Notes: generated by a model not told the origin, from the letters alone. Counted from the stretch's first letter, positions 18,222 through 27,719 are shown. The stretch: DNA of 64,000 bases from JBBSOK01 sp965219125 (GCA_965219125.1 CBDCMO010000002.1:2046001-2110000); one strand, 5' to 3'. Numbers and translations are program-made.

Positions 18222-19220
18222 ATGAATTACATAGGCTCCAAACATAAACTCTCCAATTTCATATTTGAAACCGTAACGGAAATCTGCGGCAAAAATCTTG
18301 CAGAAATAACTTTTTGCGATCTTTTTGCAGGTACAGGAATTGTAGGTAGAACTTTTAAAAATGAGGTAAAAAAAGTAATTTCAAACGATGTTGAATATTA
18401 CAGTTACGTTCTCAACAGAAATTATATTGGCAATAACAAAGAAATAGAAAACGAAGATTATCTATCGGAATTGAACGGATTAAAAGGAGAAAAAGGCTTC
18501 ATTTTTCAAAATTATTCGGAAGAAGGAAAAGCTGGAAGAAACTATTTTACGGCTGAAAATGGTCAGAAAATCGATGCGGTTAGAATTCAAATAAAAAAAT
18601 GGAAGCAAAATGCTAAAATTTCTGATGATGAATATTTTTTTCTGCTGGCATCACTACTCGAAAGTGCCGATAAAGTTGCCAATACAGCTTCGGTTTACGG
18701 CGCGTATTTAAAACATATAAAAAAATCGGCGGCAAAGGAAATTCAAATTAAACCTGCAATTTTTAAAGTTTCAGAAAATAAGAGCCTTGTTTTTCAGCAA
18801 GATAGCAATGCGCTAATTAAGGAAATTGAAGGCGATATTCTATACTTAGATCCGCCATACAATGCCCGTCAATACGGCGCCAATTATCATGTATTAAATA
18901 CTATTGCAAAATATGATACCTTTGTGCCGAGAGGAAAAACAGGATTGCGCGATTATTATAAAAGCGATTGGTGCAAAACTGGAGAGGTGCATAAAAGCTT
19001 TGAATATTTGATTGAAAATGCTCAATTCAAATACATTTTTCTAAGTTATAATAATGAAGGATTAATGAGCCAAAAAGAGATTCAAAAAATAATGGAAGGT
19101 TTTGGAAAATATAATTTGAAAACCAAAAAATACCAACGTTTTAAAGCCGATAAATCCGAAAACCGAAACCACAAAGCCACCGAAACTTTTGAGTATTTGC
19201 ACGTTTTAGAAAAATATTAA
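18222..19220 (+). CDS. D12-class adenine-specific DNA methyltransferase
   Basis: 332 residues. N-terminal MNYIGSKHKLSNFIFE, the SAM-binding motif FCDLFAGTGIVGRTF, the catalytic motif LYLDPPYNARQYGANYH (DPPY) and FLSYNNEGLM near the end. It transfers a methyl group from SAM to adenine N6 in DNA. The order of motifs fits the alpha (Dam/D12) class. It is contiguous with the toxin-antitoxin pair. Either a solitary methylase or the modification half of a type II system whose nuclease may be the 16952 gene. The recognition site cannot be read from sequence. Confidence 0.85.
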   Translation: MNYIGSKHKLSNFIFETVTEICGKNLAEITFCDLFAGTGIVGRTFKNEVKKVISNDVEYYSYVLNRNYIGNNKEIENEDYLSELNGLKGEKGFIFQNYSEEGKAGRNYFTAENGQKIDAVRIQIKKWKQNAKISDDEYFFLLASLLESADKVANTASVYGAYLKHIKKSAAKEIQIKPAIFKVSENKSLVFQQDSNALIKEIEGDILYLDPPYNARQYGANYHVLNTIAKYDTFVPRGKTGLRDYYKSDWCKTGEVHKSFEYLIENAQFKYIFLSYNNEGLMSQKEIQKIMEGFGKYNLKTKKYQRFKADKSENRNHKATETFEYLHVLEKY

Positions 19221-19229
19221 ATTAACTGT

Positions 19230-19253
19230 GTCACTCTCAGCGCAGTCGAAGTG
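19230..19253. repeat. Dispersed palindromic repeat, TTCGACnnnGCTCAG family
   Basis: The reverse strand reads CACTTCGACTGCGCTGAGAG with CACT/AGTG ends. It lies between the methylase and DUF4254 genes. Related copies are at 27390, 27445 and 58315. Confidence 0.55.
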
Positions 19254-19300
19254 TAAATGCCGACCGAAACTAATTCATAACTCCGAAATTATAACATAAT

Positions 19301-19909
19301 ATGTTTTCAGAAAAAGCCAACAAAATCTTTGCAGAGGTTATAGAAAAATATCACGAAGTAAATTCGGTAGAACAAAATTTCAGCAATCCGTACGACAAAG
19401 CCAACAATCTAATCGAGCATCTTTTATATCGCAAATGTTGGATAGATACGGTGCAGTGGCATTATGAGGATATTATTCGCGATCCAAACATAGATCCCGT
19501 TGGCGCATTAAAATTGAAACGACAAATTGATGCAAGCAACCAAGACAGAACGGATATGGTTGAATATATTGACAGCTATTTTTTAGAGAAATTTAAAGAA
19601 TTAAAAGCTGAAGACAATGCAACAATAAATACTGAAAGCCCTGCTTGGGGAATTGATAGACTTTCAATTTTAGCTTTGAAAGTATTTCATATGAATGAGG
19701 AAGCTACAAGAAATGACGCTTCCAAAGAACACAAAACCGCTTGCCAAACAAAGTTGAATATACTTTTAGAGCAGCGCATAGACTTAAGCACTGCAATAGA
19801 CCAGCTACTTGCGGATATTGAAAATGGCACAAAATATATGAAAGTTTACAAACAGATGAAAATGTACAATGACGATGAACTTAACCCTGTTTTAAGAGGC
19901 ACGAAATAA
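19301..19909 (+). CDS. DUF4254 domain-containing protein
   Basis: 202 residues, helical and soluble, with the family stretches NLIEHLLYRKCWIDTVQWHYEDIIRDP and DRTDMVEYID, then WGIDRLSILALKVFHM. Family knowledge: DUF4254 genes typically precede a GT9 heptosyltransferase-like gene in Bacteroidetes, as here (49-base gap), so a role in LPS or surface glycan synthesis is likely. No catalytic motif is recognised. Confidence 0.8.
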   Translation: MFSEKANKIFAEVIEKYHEVNSVEQNFSNPYDKANNLIEHLLYRKCWIDTVQWHYEDIIRDPNIDPVGALKLKRQIDASNQDRTDMVEYIDSYFLEKFKELKAEDNATINTESPAWGIDRLSILALKVFHMNEEATRNDASKEHKTACQTKLNILLEQRIDLSTAIDQLLADIENGTKYMKVYKQMKMYNDDELNPVLRGTK

Positions 19910-19958
19910 CAACAAAATCTTCCGGGCTTTTATAACCCGATACCTTTGGAGTTTTAAA

Positions 19959-21005
19959 ATGGCAAGACCAAACCACATATTAATTATCCGCCTTTCTGCA
20001 ATGGGCGATGTTGCAATGACGGTGCCAGTCATTAAAATTTTGGCTCAAACATATCCAGATTTAAAAATTACGATACTTTCAAAAATATTATTCAAACCTT
20101 TTTTTGAAGGAATAGAAAACGTAGATTTTTTAGAAGCTGATATTTATGGAGAACACAGACGTTTTGGCCTTGTTAAATTGGTGAATGAAGCAAATGCTTT
20201 GGGAATAGATGCTGTTGCAGATCTTCACAACGTAATTCGGTCAAAAATTATAACTAGACTTTTAAAAATTAAGGGCATAAAGATTGCTTCAATAGATAAA
20301 GGTAGAAAAGAAAAAAAGGCGCTTGTTTCTTCAGAAGAAGAAATTTTTCAATTAAAAACAACGCATCAACGGTATGCAGATACTTTCGAAAAATTAGGGT
20401 TTCAAATTACTTTAGAAACTAAAGTAGTATTTATTAAAAAGCAATTGTTACCAAAATTGAACGCGCTGTTAGGTGTTGAACAAAAGAAATTAGTTGGCAT
20501 TGCACCTTTTGCGGCCTATCAAAGCAAAATGTATCCGCTACACTTAATGGCTGAGGTAATTGCTCATTTAGATAAAAGTAATAAATACAGAATATTTCTC
20601 TTTGGCGGTGGAAAAATGGAAATTGCAAAACTAAAAAAACTTGAAAATCCTTTCGCAAACGTTACATCTGTAGCAGAAAAACTAAATTTTGAAGAACAAC
20701 TTGCGCTCATTTCAAATTTAGATTTAATGGTTTCTATGGATAGTGGTAATGGGCATTTGGCAGCAATGTACGGCATTCCTGTAATCACGCTTTGGGGCGT
20801 TACGCATCCTTTTGCAGGTTTTACGGCTTTTAATCAGCCAGAAAAAAATCAAATATTGTCCGACAAGAAAAAATTCCCATTAATCCCTACTTCTGTTTAC
20901 GGTAATAATTTTCCAAATGGTTATGAGAATGTGATGGAAACAATTAAACCATTAGAAGTGGTAGAAAAAATTAAAGAAATTTTGAATAAAACTTACCAGA
21001 CCTGA
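19959..21005 (+). CDS. Family 9 glycosyltransferase (heptosyltransferase-like)
   Basis: 348 residues, GT-B fold. ILIIRLSAMGDVAMTVPVIKIL at the start and the C-terminal donor-binding stretch LALISNLDLMVSMDSGNGHLAAMYGIPVITLWG are typical of ADP-heptose:LPS heptosyltransferases. The donor sugar in this organism could differ. A cytoplasmic enzyme of LPS core synthesis by family. Its stop codon lies within a palindromic AAGGTTTT-family repeat. Confidence 0.88.
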   Translation: MARPNHILIIRLSAMGDVAMTVPVIKILAQTYPDLKITILSKILFKPFFEGIENVDFLEADIYGEHRRFGLVKLVNEANALGIDAVADLHNVIRSKIITRLLKIKGIKIASIDKGRKEKKALVSSEEEIFQLKTTHQRYADTFEKLGFQITLETKVVFIKKQLLPKLNALLGVEQKKLVGIAPFAAYQSKMYPLHLMAEVIAHLDKSNKYRIFLFGGGKMEIAKLKKLENPFANVTSVAEKLNFEEQLALISNLDLMVSMDSGNGHLAAMYGIPVITLWGVTHPFAGFTAFNQPEKNQILSDKKKFPLIPTSVYGNNFPNGYENVMETIKPLEVVEKIKEILNKTYQT

Positions 21006-21030
21006 AAGGTTTTTAAAACCTTTTAAGTCT
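21000..21030. repeat. Dispersed palindromic repeat, AAGGTTTT family, overlapping a stop codon
   Basis: AAGGTTTTTAAAACCTTTT with ACCTG and AAGTC flanks. It can also serve as a hairpin terminator for the GT9 gene because the stem directly follows the stop. Confidence 0.6.
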
Positions 21031-21147
21031 AATGCTCTCGGTAAAATGTCCCCTAAATCCCCAAAGGTGACTTTTTAAACTTAAATTTAAAAGTCGGCAA
21101 ATCAAAAATTTTTAAATAATAAATTACCCCTTCGGGGGCTAGGGGAA

Positions 21148-22191
21148 CTACACGTCATCATAATCAACAACAAACGTTGCCGTTGTTGGGTGCGCTTGGC
21201 AGGTTAAAACCAAACCTTCGGCAACTTCGCCGTCAGTAAGTATTTGGTTTTTGCGCATTTCCGCTTTTCCTTCCTTAATTCTGGCAATGCAAGTGCTGCA
21301 AATTCCGCCTTGGCATGAATATGGTGGATCTAAGCCTTCATCCAAAACAGCTTGAAGCACAGATGTAGTTTGCGGCATCACAAAAGTTGTTGTATCGCCA
21401 TCAACCGTAACCGTTATTGTTGTATTGCCGTCGTGCGGTTTTACAAGCAAATCTGTTTCGGCAGTTGTAAAAAGTTCGTGGTGAATTTGCTTGTGGTTTA
21501 TTCCATTTTGTTTTAGCGTAGATGAAACTTCATCTATCATCGCTTCTGGCCCGCAAAGGTAAAACCCTTCAAAAGTTGTTTCCTTAAATTTGTTCTTCAA
21601 CAGAAAATTTATGGTAGATCGTTCAATACGGCCAAACATTGCGTTTTCTTCTTGGTTTCTGCTAAAAATGAATTCAAGGAAAAATCTGTTTGGGTGTTTC
21701 TGTTTTAATTCTAATAACTCTGAAGCAAACATGGTTTCCGCCATAGTTTGATTTCCATATGCCAGTAAAAAAGTGCTGGTTTGTGTGCCTTCCAAAACCG
21801 CATAAACTTGTGATAAGATTGGTGTTATGCCACTTCCGGCGGCAAAAGCTGCGTAATTTTTGTTTTCTTCTGGCTTTAAGACAAATTTTCCTGCTGGGCG
21901 CAATGCTTCAAGCGTATCACCAACTTTTAAAATATTGTTGGCGTATTCTGAAAAACTTCCATCGGCTATCATTTTTACCGAAACGCGCAAAATCCCAGAT
22001 TTCGGTGAACTGCAAATACTATATGCGCGTCTAATTTCCTTTCCGTCGTACGTATGTTTAAAAGTAAGATATTGGCCTGCCTGAAAGGAATATTGCTCTT
22101 TTAAATTTGGTGGAATTGCAAGACTTATTGCTACAGATTTTGGTGTTAATCTTGTAATATCGGAAACGGTTAGCGTATGAAAATCGTTCAT
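21148..22191 (-). CDS. PaaE-like ferredoxin-NAD(P)H reductase with 2Fe-2S domain
   Basis: 347 residues from ATG 22191 (a TTG three codons upstream is the alternative). FAD-binding part with RAYSICSSPKSGILRVSVK, NAD(P)-binding part with FAAGSGITPILSQVYAVL and FYLCGPEAMI, and a C-terminal plant-type 2Fe-2S domain whose cysteines lie in PYSCQGGICSTCIARIKEG and VLTCQAHP. It passes electrons from NAD(P)H to an oxygenase. The rest of the paa operon (paaABCD) is absent, so a partner elsewhere or a general reductase role is likely. Monocistronic by context. Confidence 0.85.
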   Translation of the reverse strand: MNDFHTLTVSDITRLTPKSVAISLAIPPNLKEQYSFQAGQYLTFKHTYDGKEIRRAYSICSSPKSGILRVSVKMIADGSFSEYANNILKVGDTLEALRPAGKFVLKPEENKNYAAFAAGSGITPILSQVYAVLEGTQTSTFLLAYGNQTMAETMFASELLELKQKHPNRFFLEFIFSRNQEENAMFGRIERSTINFLLKNKFKETTFEGFYLCGPEAMIDEVSSTLKQNGINHKQIHHELFTTAETDLLVKPHDGNTTITVTVDGDTTTFVMPQTTSVLQAVLDEGLDPPYSCQGGICSTCIARIKEGKAEMRKNQILTDGEVAEGLVLTCQAHPTTATFVVDYDDV

Positions 22192-22449
22192 AAGATTCAA
22201 TTTTCAGCAAAAATAGAGAATCTGAAACGACAATCGTTTTAATATTATGTGAAAGGAATAAACAATTTGAAAGTTGAAAAAAGCTTTTGCTTGACCTTCA
22301 ATTTAAAAATTATAGAATCTAAAACCTGAAACATTTTTAGCGCTAAAATAACAGTTTTTCAAAAAGAAATGTATTTTTACGGTTTCTGCCGTTGTTAGAT
22401 ACTAAAAACAACTGTTTTAAGTTACATTATTATATAAAATACAGCTATT

Positions 22450-25008
22450 TTGAAACTTCAATATAAAATTTGTTTATTGTTCTCACTAATGCTTGTTTTT
22501 GCTGCATGTTCGCGTAAAAAAAGCACCTTTCTCACACGTACAAATCATTCGGTTTCTTCAAAATTCAACACGCTTTATAATGGTGATGTTGCGCTTGTAA
22601 AAGGGAAAGAACAACTTGCTTACGGCTATCGTGATAATTTTTGGGAAATTTTACCGGTGGAAAGGTTAGAATTGGAAGAAGATGTTTCATTGCCAGGTAC
22701 TTCAAAGGATCCAAATTTTAATAGAGCCGAAGAAAAAGCAGCAAAAGCTATTCAAAAACACTCCATGTATTTTGATGGTAAAGAGCATAACCCGGAAATG
22801 GATGAAGCTTATATGATGTTGGGAAAGGCACGTTATTTTGATGGTCGTTTTATTCCGGCGCAGGATGCCTTCAACTTTATTTTGGATAGATATCCAACCA
22901 GTAACAGTATTAATCAAGCTAAAGTTTGGAAAGCAAAAAGTAACATTCGCCTTAAAAATGAAGAAGTTGCACTTGCAAACCTTCAGCAAATGTTGGACGA
23001 TGATATTTTGGAAGATCAAGACCGAGTAGATGCCAGCGCAATTATTGCACAAGCTTATATAAATCTAGATTCTATTGCTGAAGCTTTGCCGTATATTAAA
23101 TATGCTTCGGAAGAAGTACAAGACAAAGAACTTAGAGGCAGATATTTGTTCATTAAAGGTCAATTATACAATAGATTAGGCGAAAAGGACAGCGCCAACA
23201 TTGCTTTTGATGAAGTTATAGAACTTAACCGCAAATCGCCACGAAGCTATATGGTTAATGCGTATTTGGAAAAAGGTAAAAATTTCGATTACGAAAAAGG
23301 AGACAGACTGGCTTTTTTAGAGCTTTTGCAAGATTTGGAGAAAAACCGTGAAAATCGGCCATTTCTAGATAAAATCTACAATCAATATGGAGATTATTAT
23401 TTAAACAGTGATAGTACGGCGACAGCTGTGAAATATTACAATAAATCCATCAAAGCATTTCGCGAAGACCGTGTTTTACAAAGTGTGAACTATCAAGCAT
23501 TGGCCGAAGTTAACTTTAATAGTGCGGAGTATAAAAATGCCGGTTCGTATTATGATAGTACGCTTACATTTTTAGAAGCAAACAGCCGCCAATATAGACG
23601 TGTTCAAAAACGTAGGGACAATTTAAAGGATGTTATTAAATATGAAGACATTGCAGCTGTAAATGATAGCGTGCTGAAAATTGCAAATATGAGCCAAAGT
23701 GACCAACTTGCTTATTTTACAGACTACACAAAAAATTTAAGAGCTAAGGCAATTTCAGATTCGATTGCAAATATTGTTGCTCAAGAAACAATTGCCAACA
23801 AGGAATTCTACGAAAAAAAGACAACCGAAGCCGGACCAAAAGGGGGCACTTTTTATTTTTATAATACCACAACGGTTGCTTACGGAAAGCAAGAATTCAA
23901 AAAAACATTTGGCGATCGCAAGCTAGAGGATAATTGGCGTTTATCCAGTAAACAGAATGGCTTTGAAACTATTGATGATAAAATAAAGCAAGTTGTGCCA
24001 ATTGCCGAAAATGATTTGTTTAAGCCGCAAACATACATAGATAGACTTCCGAAGGGCGAAAAAGCCATAGATAGCATCACCAAAGACCGAGATTTTGCAT
24101 ATTACCAATTAGGGTTAATATATAAGGAGAAGTTTAAAGAATATAATTTGGCGGCAAATAGGTTGGAAAAACTACTTACCTACAATCCTGAGGAAAGATT
24201 AATTGTGCCAGCAAAATACAATTTGATAAAAATTTACGACATTTTAAAGCAACAAGGTCAAGTAGATAAATACAGAACAGATGTTTTAAGTAACTATCCA
24301 GATTCTCGCTACGCTGAAATCTTGCGCAATCCAAATTCGCAATTGGCAACAGACGAGTCTAGCCCAGAGTTTAAATACAATCAACTTTATAAGGAATTTG
24401 AAGCAGCAAAATATGAAGATGTTATCAAGAAAAGCGAACAATATATTGCAACCTATAACGGCAATGAAATTGTCCCAAAATTTGAATTGCTAAAAGCAAC
24501 CGCAGTAGGGAAACAACAAGGATTTGAAGCATATAAAAAAGCGCTAAATTTTGTTTCATTAAATTATCCGAGTACTGATGAAGGTAAGCAAGCCCAGCTA
24601 ATTTACAGTACAGTTTTGCCAGGTCTTGAAGCAAAAGCATTTTTGCCCGAGGCGGATGGCAATAAATATAAGCTAGTTTATCAATTTGCAAAGGACGAAG
24701 CTGAACAAGCGCTCTTACTTCAACAAAAAATAGATAAGGCGATTAAAGAATATAATTATACTAATATGTCAACTTCATTGGATTATTATAATCCCGAAAA
24801 CATATTTGTTGTAATACATGGGTTAAATACCAAATTGGGGGCAAAAGGATTTGGGGAGGTTTTAAAGGAAAACAAGAGTTATAAAATAACAAAGCCGTTT
24901 TTCGAAATATCTTCAGATAATTACAAAACAATACAGATTCATAAAAACTTACCAGAATATATGGAGTTTGAAACATCAAGTATGCAAGAGCCAACCCCTC
25001 AAAAATAA
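22450..25008 (+). CDS. sprE: T9SS/gliding lipoprotein SprE (PorW)
   Basis: 852 residues from a TTG start. Lipobox LMLVFAACSRKKST predicts an outer-membrane or periplasmic lipoprotein. The N-terminal stretch LTRTNHSVSSKFNTLYNGDVAL and RDNFWEILPVERLELEED are characteristic of SprE/PorW. Multiple TPR-like helical repeats follow (residues about 115-700). Family knowledge: SprE/PorW is required for type IX secretion and gliding in Flavobacterium and Porphyromonas. It overlaps the bactofilin gene by one base (TAATG). T9SS cargo in this window (the 149 and 53730 genes) would depend on such a system. Confidence 0.85.
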   Translation: MKLQYKICLLFSLMLVFAACSRKKSTFLTRTNHSVSSKFNTLYNGDVALVKGKEQLAYGYRDNFWEILPVERLELEEDVSLPGTSKDPNFNRAEEKAAKAIQKHSMYFDGKEHNPEMDEAYMMLGKARYFDGRFIPAQDAFNFILDRYPTSNSINQAKVWKAKSNIRLKNEEVALANLQQMLDDDILEDQDRVDASAIIAQAYINLDSIAEALPYIKYASEEVQDKELRGRYLFIKGQLYNRLGEKDSANIAFDEVIELNRKSPRSYMVNAYLEKGKNFDYEKGDRLAFLELLQDLEKNRENRPFLDKIYNQYGDYYLNSDSTATAVKYYNKSIKAFREDRVLQSVNYQALAEVNFNSAEYKNAGSYYDSTLTFLEANSRQYRRVQKRRDNLKDVIKYEDIAAVNDSVLKIANMSQSDQLAYFTDYTKNLRAKAISDSIANIVAQETIANKEFYEKKTTEAGPKGGTFYFYNTTTVAYGKQEFKKTFGDRKLEDNWRLSSKQNGFETIDDKIKQVVPIAENDLFKPQTYIDRLPKGEKAIDSITKDRDFAYYQLGLIYKEKFKEYNLAANRLEKLLTYNPEERLIVPAKYNLIKIYDILKQQGQVDKYRTDVLSNYPDSRYAEILRNPNSQLATDESSPEFKYNQLYKEFEAAKYEDVIKKSEQYIATYNGNEIVPKFELLKATAVGKQQGFEAYKKALNFVSLNYPSTDEGKQAQLIYSTVLPGLEAKAFLPEADGNKYKLVYQFAKDEAEQALLLQQKIDKAIKEYNYTNMSTSLDYYNPENIFVVIHGLNTKLGAKGFGEVLKENKSYKITKPFFEISSDNYKTIQIHKNLPEYMEFETSSMQEPTPQK

Positions 25009-25490
25009 TGATAATGTTTTCCGATAAAAGCAAAAAAATTCAAACCGAACCAGGAACAGCCCAAAATAGAATAAACGAAGGAACAAAGCTAATTGGTAAT
25101 ATTACATCAACAGGTTTTTTTAGAATTGATGGTTCTGTTGAAGGTAATATTACAACGCCATCAAAAGTGGTTATTGGCAAAACCGGAAGCGTTAAAGGTG
25201 ATTTAACTTGCGAAAACGCGGATATTGAAGGTTTTTTTGAAGGTTCCTTAAAAGTAACCGGCACATTGTCTTTAAAGACTACAGCACATATTGAAGGCGA
25301 AGTGATTACAGGAAAATTGGCAATAGAACCTGGAGCTACCTTTAATGCATCTTGTATTATGCAGGATTCAACAAAAAAAGTAGTTGCCAAAAAGGTGCAT
25401 TCATCCCCTAATTCTCTTGTTGAAGGTATATCGGCAGCCCAAACCGAAAGGTCAAATGCTCAAACCGCATTAGACGTTAACATTACCTAA
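25008..25490 (+). CDS. Bactofilin family cytoskeletal protein
   Basis: 160 residues (158 from a second ATG at 25014). The central bactofilin beta-helix has repeating hydrophobic steps: KLIGNITSTGFFRIDGSVEGNI, VVIGKTGSVKGDLTCENADI and TAHIEGEVITGKLAIEPGA. The termini are unstructured. Bactofilins polymerise without nucleotides and organise envelope-associated processes. It is translationally coupled to sprE and sits directly before the ATP synthase accessory gene (12-base gap). Confidence 0.9.
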   Translation: MIMFSDKSKKIQTEPGTAQNRINEGTKLIGNITSTGFFRIDGSVEGNITTPSKVVIGKTGSVKGDLTCENADIEGFFEGSLKVTGTLSLKTTAHIEGEVITGKLAIEPGATFNASCIMQDSTKKVVAKKVHSSPNSLVEGISAAQTERSNAQTALDVNIT

Positions 25491-25502
25491 ATAAAAATAG
25501 AA

Positions 25503-25718
25503 ATGGCCGATAGCGATAACAACCTAAAAAGATGGGCTATTCTTACGGGCATCGGCATCCAGATGGGTGTTGTAATTTATCTTTTTGTGCTTTTAGGAAA
25601 ATGGCTGGACACAAAATATACTGAAGGCGGAAAAACCTTCCTTATTATCTGCACTTTAGTTGGCGTTGGCGCTTCTTTATTCTTGGTGCTTAAACAAACT
25701 AATAGACTTAATAAGTAA
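25503..25718 (+). CDS. AtpZ/AtpI-family ATP synthase assembly protein
   Basis: 71 residues, two transmembrane helices (GIGIQMGVVIYLFVLLGKWLD and FLIICTLVGVGASLFLVL) with the family GKWLDTKY hairpin. Family knowledge: AtpI/AtpZ proteins help assemble the c-ring or transport Mg/Ca and lie ahead of atp operons. It is followed after five bases by the DUF6168 gene. Confidence 0.85.
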   Translation: MADSDNNLKRWAILTGIGIQMGVVIYLFVLLGKWLDTKYTEGGKTFLIICTLVGVGASLFLVLKQTNRLNK

Positions 25719-25723
25719 TTTTA

Positions 25724-26113
25724 ATGAAAACAGCAACTTTCAAGTTCTTGGCTACCCTATTATTATTTTTGTCAGTAGTTTTTGCCGCACATCTTTTAAT
25801 TCTTCAAAATATGGAAATGCCTATTTTTGCCGATAGAATGCTTTTATCATATGTGCTGAATTTCATAATGGCTGCAACTATTTTAATCGTTATCCAGTCT
25901 AAATTCAACAAAAAATCTGCGCATTCGGGATTTATTTTTCTTGGGGGGAGCGGATTAAAATTCTTGGTTTTCTTTTTAGTTTTCTACCCATTTTATAAAG
26001 CCGACGGAACAATGTCAACTTCAGAATTTGCTGCATTTTTCATTCCGTATGCAACTTGTTTAATTCTAGAAGTGGTTTATCTTTCCAAACAGCTTAATAA
26101 TCAGGTTTATTAG
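25724..26113 (+). CDS. DUF6168 family membrane protein
   Basis: 129 residues with four predicted helices (FKFLATLLLFLSVVFAAHLL, MLLSYVLNFIMAATILIVI, GLKFLVFFLVFYPFY, FFIPYATCLILEVVYL). Its place between AtpZ/AtpI and subunit a is the usual one in Flavobacteriaceae and corresponds to the second small membrane gene of proteobacterial atp operons. Function not established. Confidence 0.75.
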   Translation: MKTATFKFLATLLLFLSVVFAAHLLILQNMEMPIFADRMLLSYVLNFIMAATILIVIQSKFNKKSAHSGFIFLGGSGLKFLVFFLVFYPFYKADGTMSTSEFAAFFIPYATCLILEVVYLSKQLNNQVY

Positions 26114-26151
26114 CAGTTTAATTCTTCAGAAAAAAACACAAAAAATAGTTT

Positions 26152-26180
26152 TTGGTTTCTAAGAAAGAAATGTATTTTTG
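26152..26180 (+). promoter_or_regulatory. Putative promoter of atpB (TTG-N18-TATTTTTG)
   Basis: TTG at 26152-26154, an 18-base spacer and TATTTTTG at 26173-26180 fit the Bacteroidetes sigma-A pattern. The ATG chosen for atpB (26215) is 34 bases downstream. This argues against the longer ORF that starts at 26152. Confidence 0.6.
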
Positions 26181-26214
26181 CACCGATTTTAAGGGCACCG
26201 TTATTTGTTCAAAG

Positions 26215-27378
26215 ATGCAAAGAAAAACATTGGTTAAAATACTTTCAATTTTATTGTTTATCGTTTCTTTTAGTGCTATTGCGCAAGAAGATCACGGCAT
26301 GGAAGTTAAAGAAGTTGCTCCTGGAGCAGAAGGCAGTAAAATGAAAAAGGAAGAAATTAAAGAATACATCAATCATCACTTGTTGGATTCGCATGATTTT
26401 AACCTATTTGGTTCTACCAATGAAGAAACAGGTGAAACGCATCATTACGGCTTTCCACTCCCAGTAATTATTTGGGATGAAGGCGTTCATGCTTTTATGT
26501 CCTCAGAATTTCACCACGGTGAAACGGTTGCCGAATCTAATGGAAAATATTACGCCCTTCATCACGAAAAAATTTACAGAACAAACGCCGAAGGCGAAAT
26601 TAATTATAACGCCAAACACGGCGATCATCCAACAAATATCCGTCCGGTAGATTTTTCAATAACCAAAAGTGTCCTTATGATGTTGTTGACAGGATTACTT
26701 CTTATTTGGTTATTCCGCAGCCTTGTATCAAGTTATGCCAAAAACGGCAGTATGCCAAAAGGTATCGGCCGGTTTTTTGAACCTATTGTTCTTTACATTC
26801 GTGACGATATTGCTATCTCAAATATTGGCGAGCACAAATACAAAAAATATATGCCGTTTCTATTAACCGTATTTTTCTTTATATGGTTTTTAAATATGTT
26901 CGGCCTTACCCCGCTTGGTGTAAACGTAACTGGAAACATTGCAATAACAACTGGTTTGGCGGTAATTGTGTTCTTGATAACAACATTTACGGGAACAAAA
27001 GATTATTGGAGACATATTTTCGATCCATTAGGCGATGGTATGCCTTGGGCAGGAAAAATATTGATTTATATAATATTGGTTCCTATTGAAATTTTGGGCT
27101 TGTTCATTAAACCATTTGCGCTACTTATACGTTTGTACGCAAACATGACGGCTGGTCACGTAGTATTGGGAAGTTTGATAGGATTAATATTTATTTTCAA
27201 AAGTTGGATTGGTGGACCATTGTCCTTTGGGCTTTCATTTGCCATTTCCCTTATAGAATTATTAGTAGCATTGCTACAAGCATATATTTTCACAATGTTG
27301 GCAGCCCTTTATTTCGGTTTTGCAAGCGAAACGCACGCAGAACACGAAGCGCACGAAGGCGAAATCCAGCATTTATAA
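26215..27378 (+). CDS. atpB: F1Fo ATP synthase subunit a
   Basis: 387 residues from ATG 26215, chosen because it directly precedes a signal-peptide-like helix (LVKILSILLFIVSFSAIAQ) and lies after the promoter. A long hydrophilic N-terminal domain rich in His and Glu, as in other Bacteroidetes, precedes five to six helices. The essential arginine is in ALLIRLYANMTAGHVVLGS. It forms the proton half-channels against the c-ring. The tail is His/Glu-rich (ETHAEHEAHEGE). The gap to atpE contains two palindromic repeats. Confidence 0.93.
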   Translation: MQRKTLVKILSILLFIVSFSAIAQEDHGMEVKEVAPGAEGSKMKKEEIKEYINHHLLDSHDFNLFGSTNEETGETHHYGFPLPVIIWDEGVHAFMSSEFHHGETVAESNGKYYALHHEKIYRTNAEGEINYNAKHGDHPTNIRPVDFSITKSVLMMLLTGLLLIWLFRSLVSSYAKNGSMPKGIGRFFEPIVLYIRDDIAISNIGEHKYKKYMPFLLTVFFFIWFLNMFGLTPLGVNVTGNIAITTGLAVIVFLITTFTGTKDYWRHIFDPLGDGMPWAGKILIYIILVPIEILGLFIKPFALLIRLYANMTAGHVVLGSLIGLIFIFKSWIGGPLSFGLSFAISLIELLVALLQAYIFTMLAALYFGFASETHAEHEAHEGEIQHL

Positions 27379-27389
27379 AAAAATATCCT

Positions 27390-27412
27390 GTCCCTTCGAC
27401 TCCGCTCAGGGA
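27390..27412. repeat. Dispersed palindromic repeat, TTCGACnnnGCTCAG family
   Basis: TCCCT and AGGGA arms enclose TCGACTCCGCTC, between atpB and atpE. A second copy in the opposite sense follows at 27445. Confidence 0.65.
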
Positions 27413-27444
27413 ACGGAAATATTAAGTAAAAAAGTAACCGATGG

Positions 27445-27467
27445 TTGCTGAGCGGAGCCGAAGCAGA
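27445..27467. repeat. Dispersed palindromic repeat, TTCGACnnnGCTCAG family (reverse sense)
   Basis: Reads GCTGAGCGGAGCCGAAGCAG; its complement carries GCTTCGGCTCCGCTCAGC. Together with the copy at 27390 it forms an inverted pair in the atpB-atpE gap. Confidence 0.6.
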
Positions 27468-27494
27468 GTGTTTAATTTTTAATAAATATATATT

Positions 27495-27719
27495 ATGACA
27501 ATTCCAATGTTAATTCAAGAAGGCGGAACAGTGATTCCATCTATTATCGGAGCAGGTTTAGCAGTAATCGGTGCTGGTATTGGTATCGGGATGATTGGTG
27601 GGAAAGCTATGGAAGCTATCGCACGTCAGCCAGAAGCTTACGGAAAAATTCAAACAGCAATGCTTATTGCAGCTGCGCTTATTGAAGGTATTGGTTTCGC
27701 AGCGATTTTCGCTGGCTAA
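27495..27719 (+). CDS. atpE: F1Fo ATP synthase subunit c
   Basis: 74 residues, two helices joined by the polar loop ARQPEAYGKI. The glycine-rich first helix (GAGLAVIGAGIGIGMIGG) and the proton-carrying glutamate in AALIEGIGFAAIF are clear. It forms the rotating c-ring in the cytoplasmic membrane. A stable hairpin lies directly after the gene. Confidence 0.95.
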   Translation: MTIPMLIQEGGTVIPSIIGAGLAVIGAGIGIGMIGGKAMEAIARQPEAYGKIQTAMLIAAALIEGIGFAAIFAG

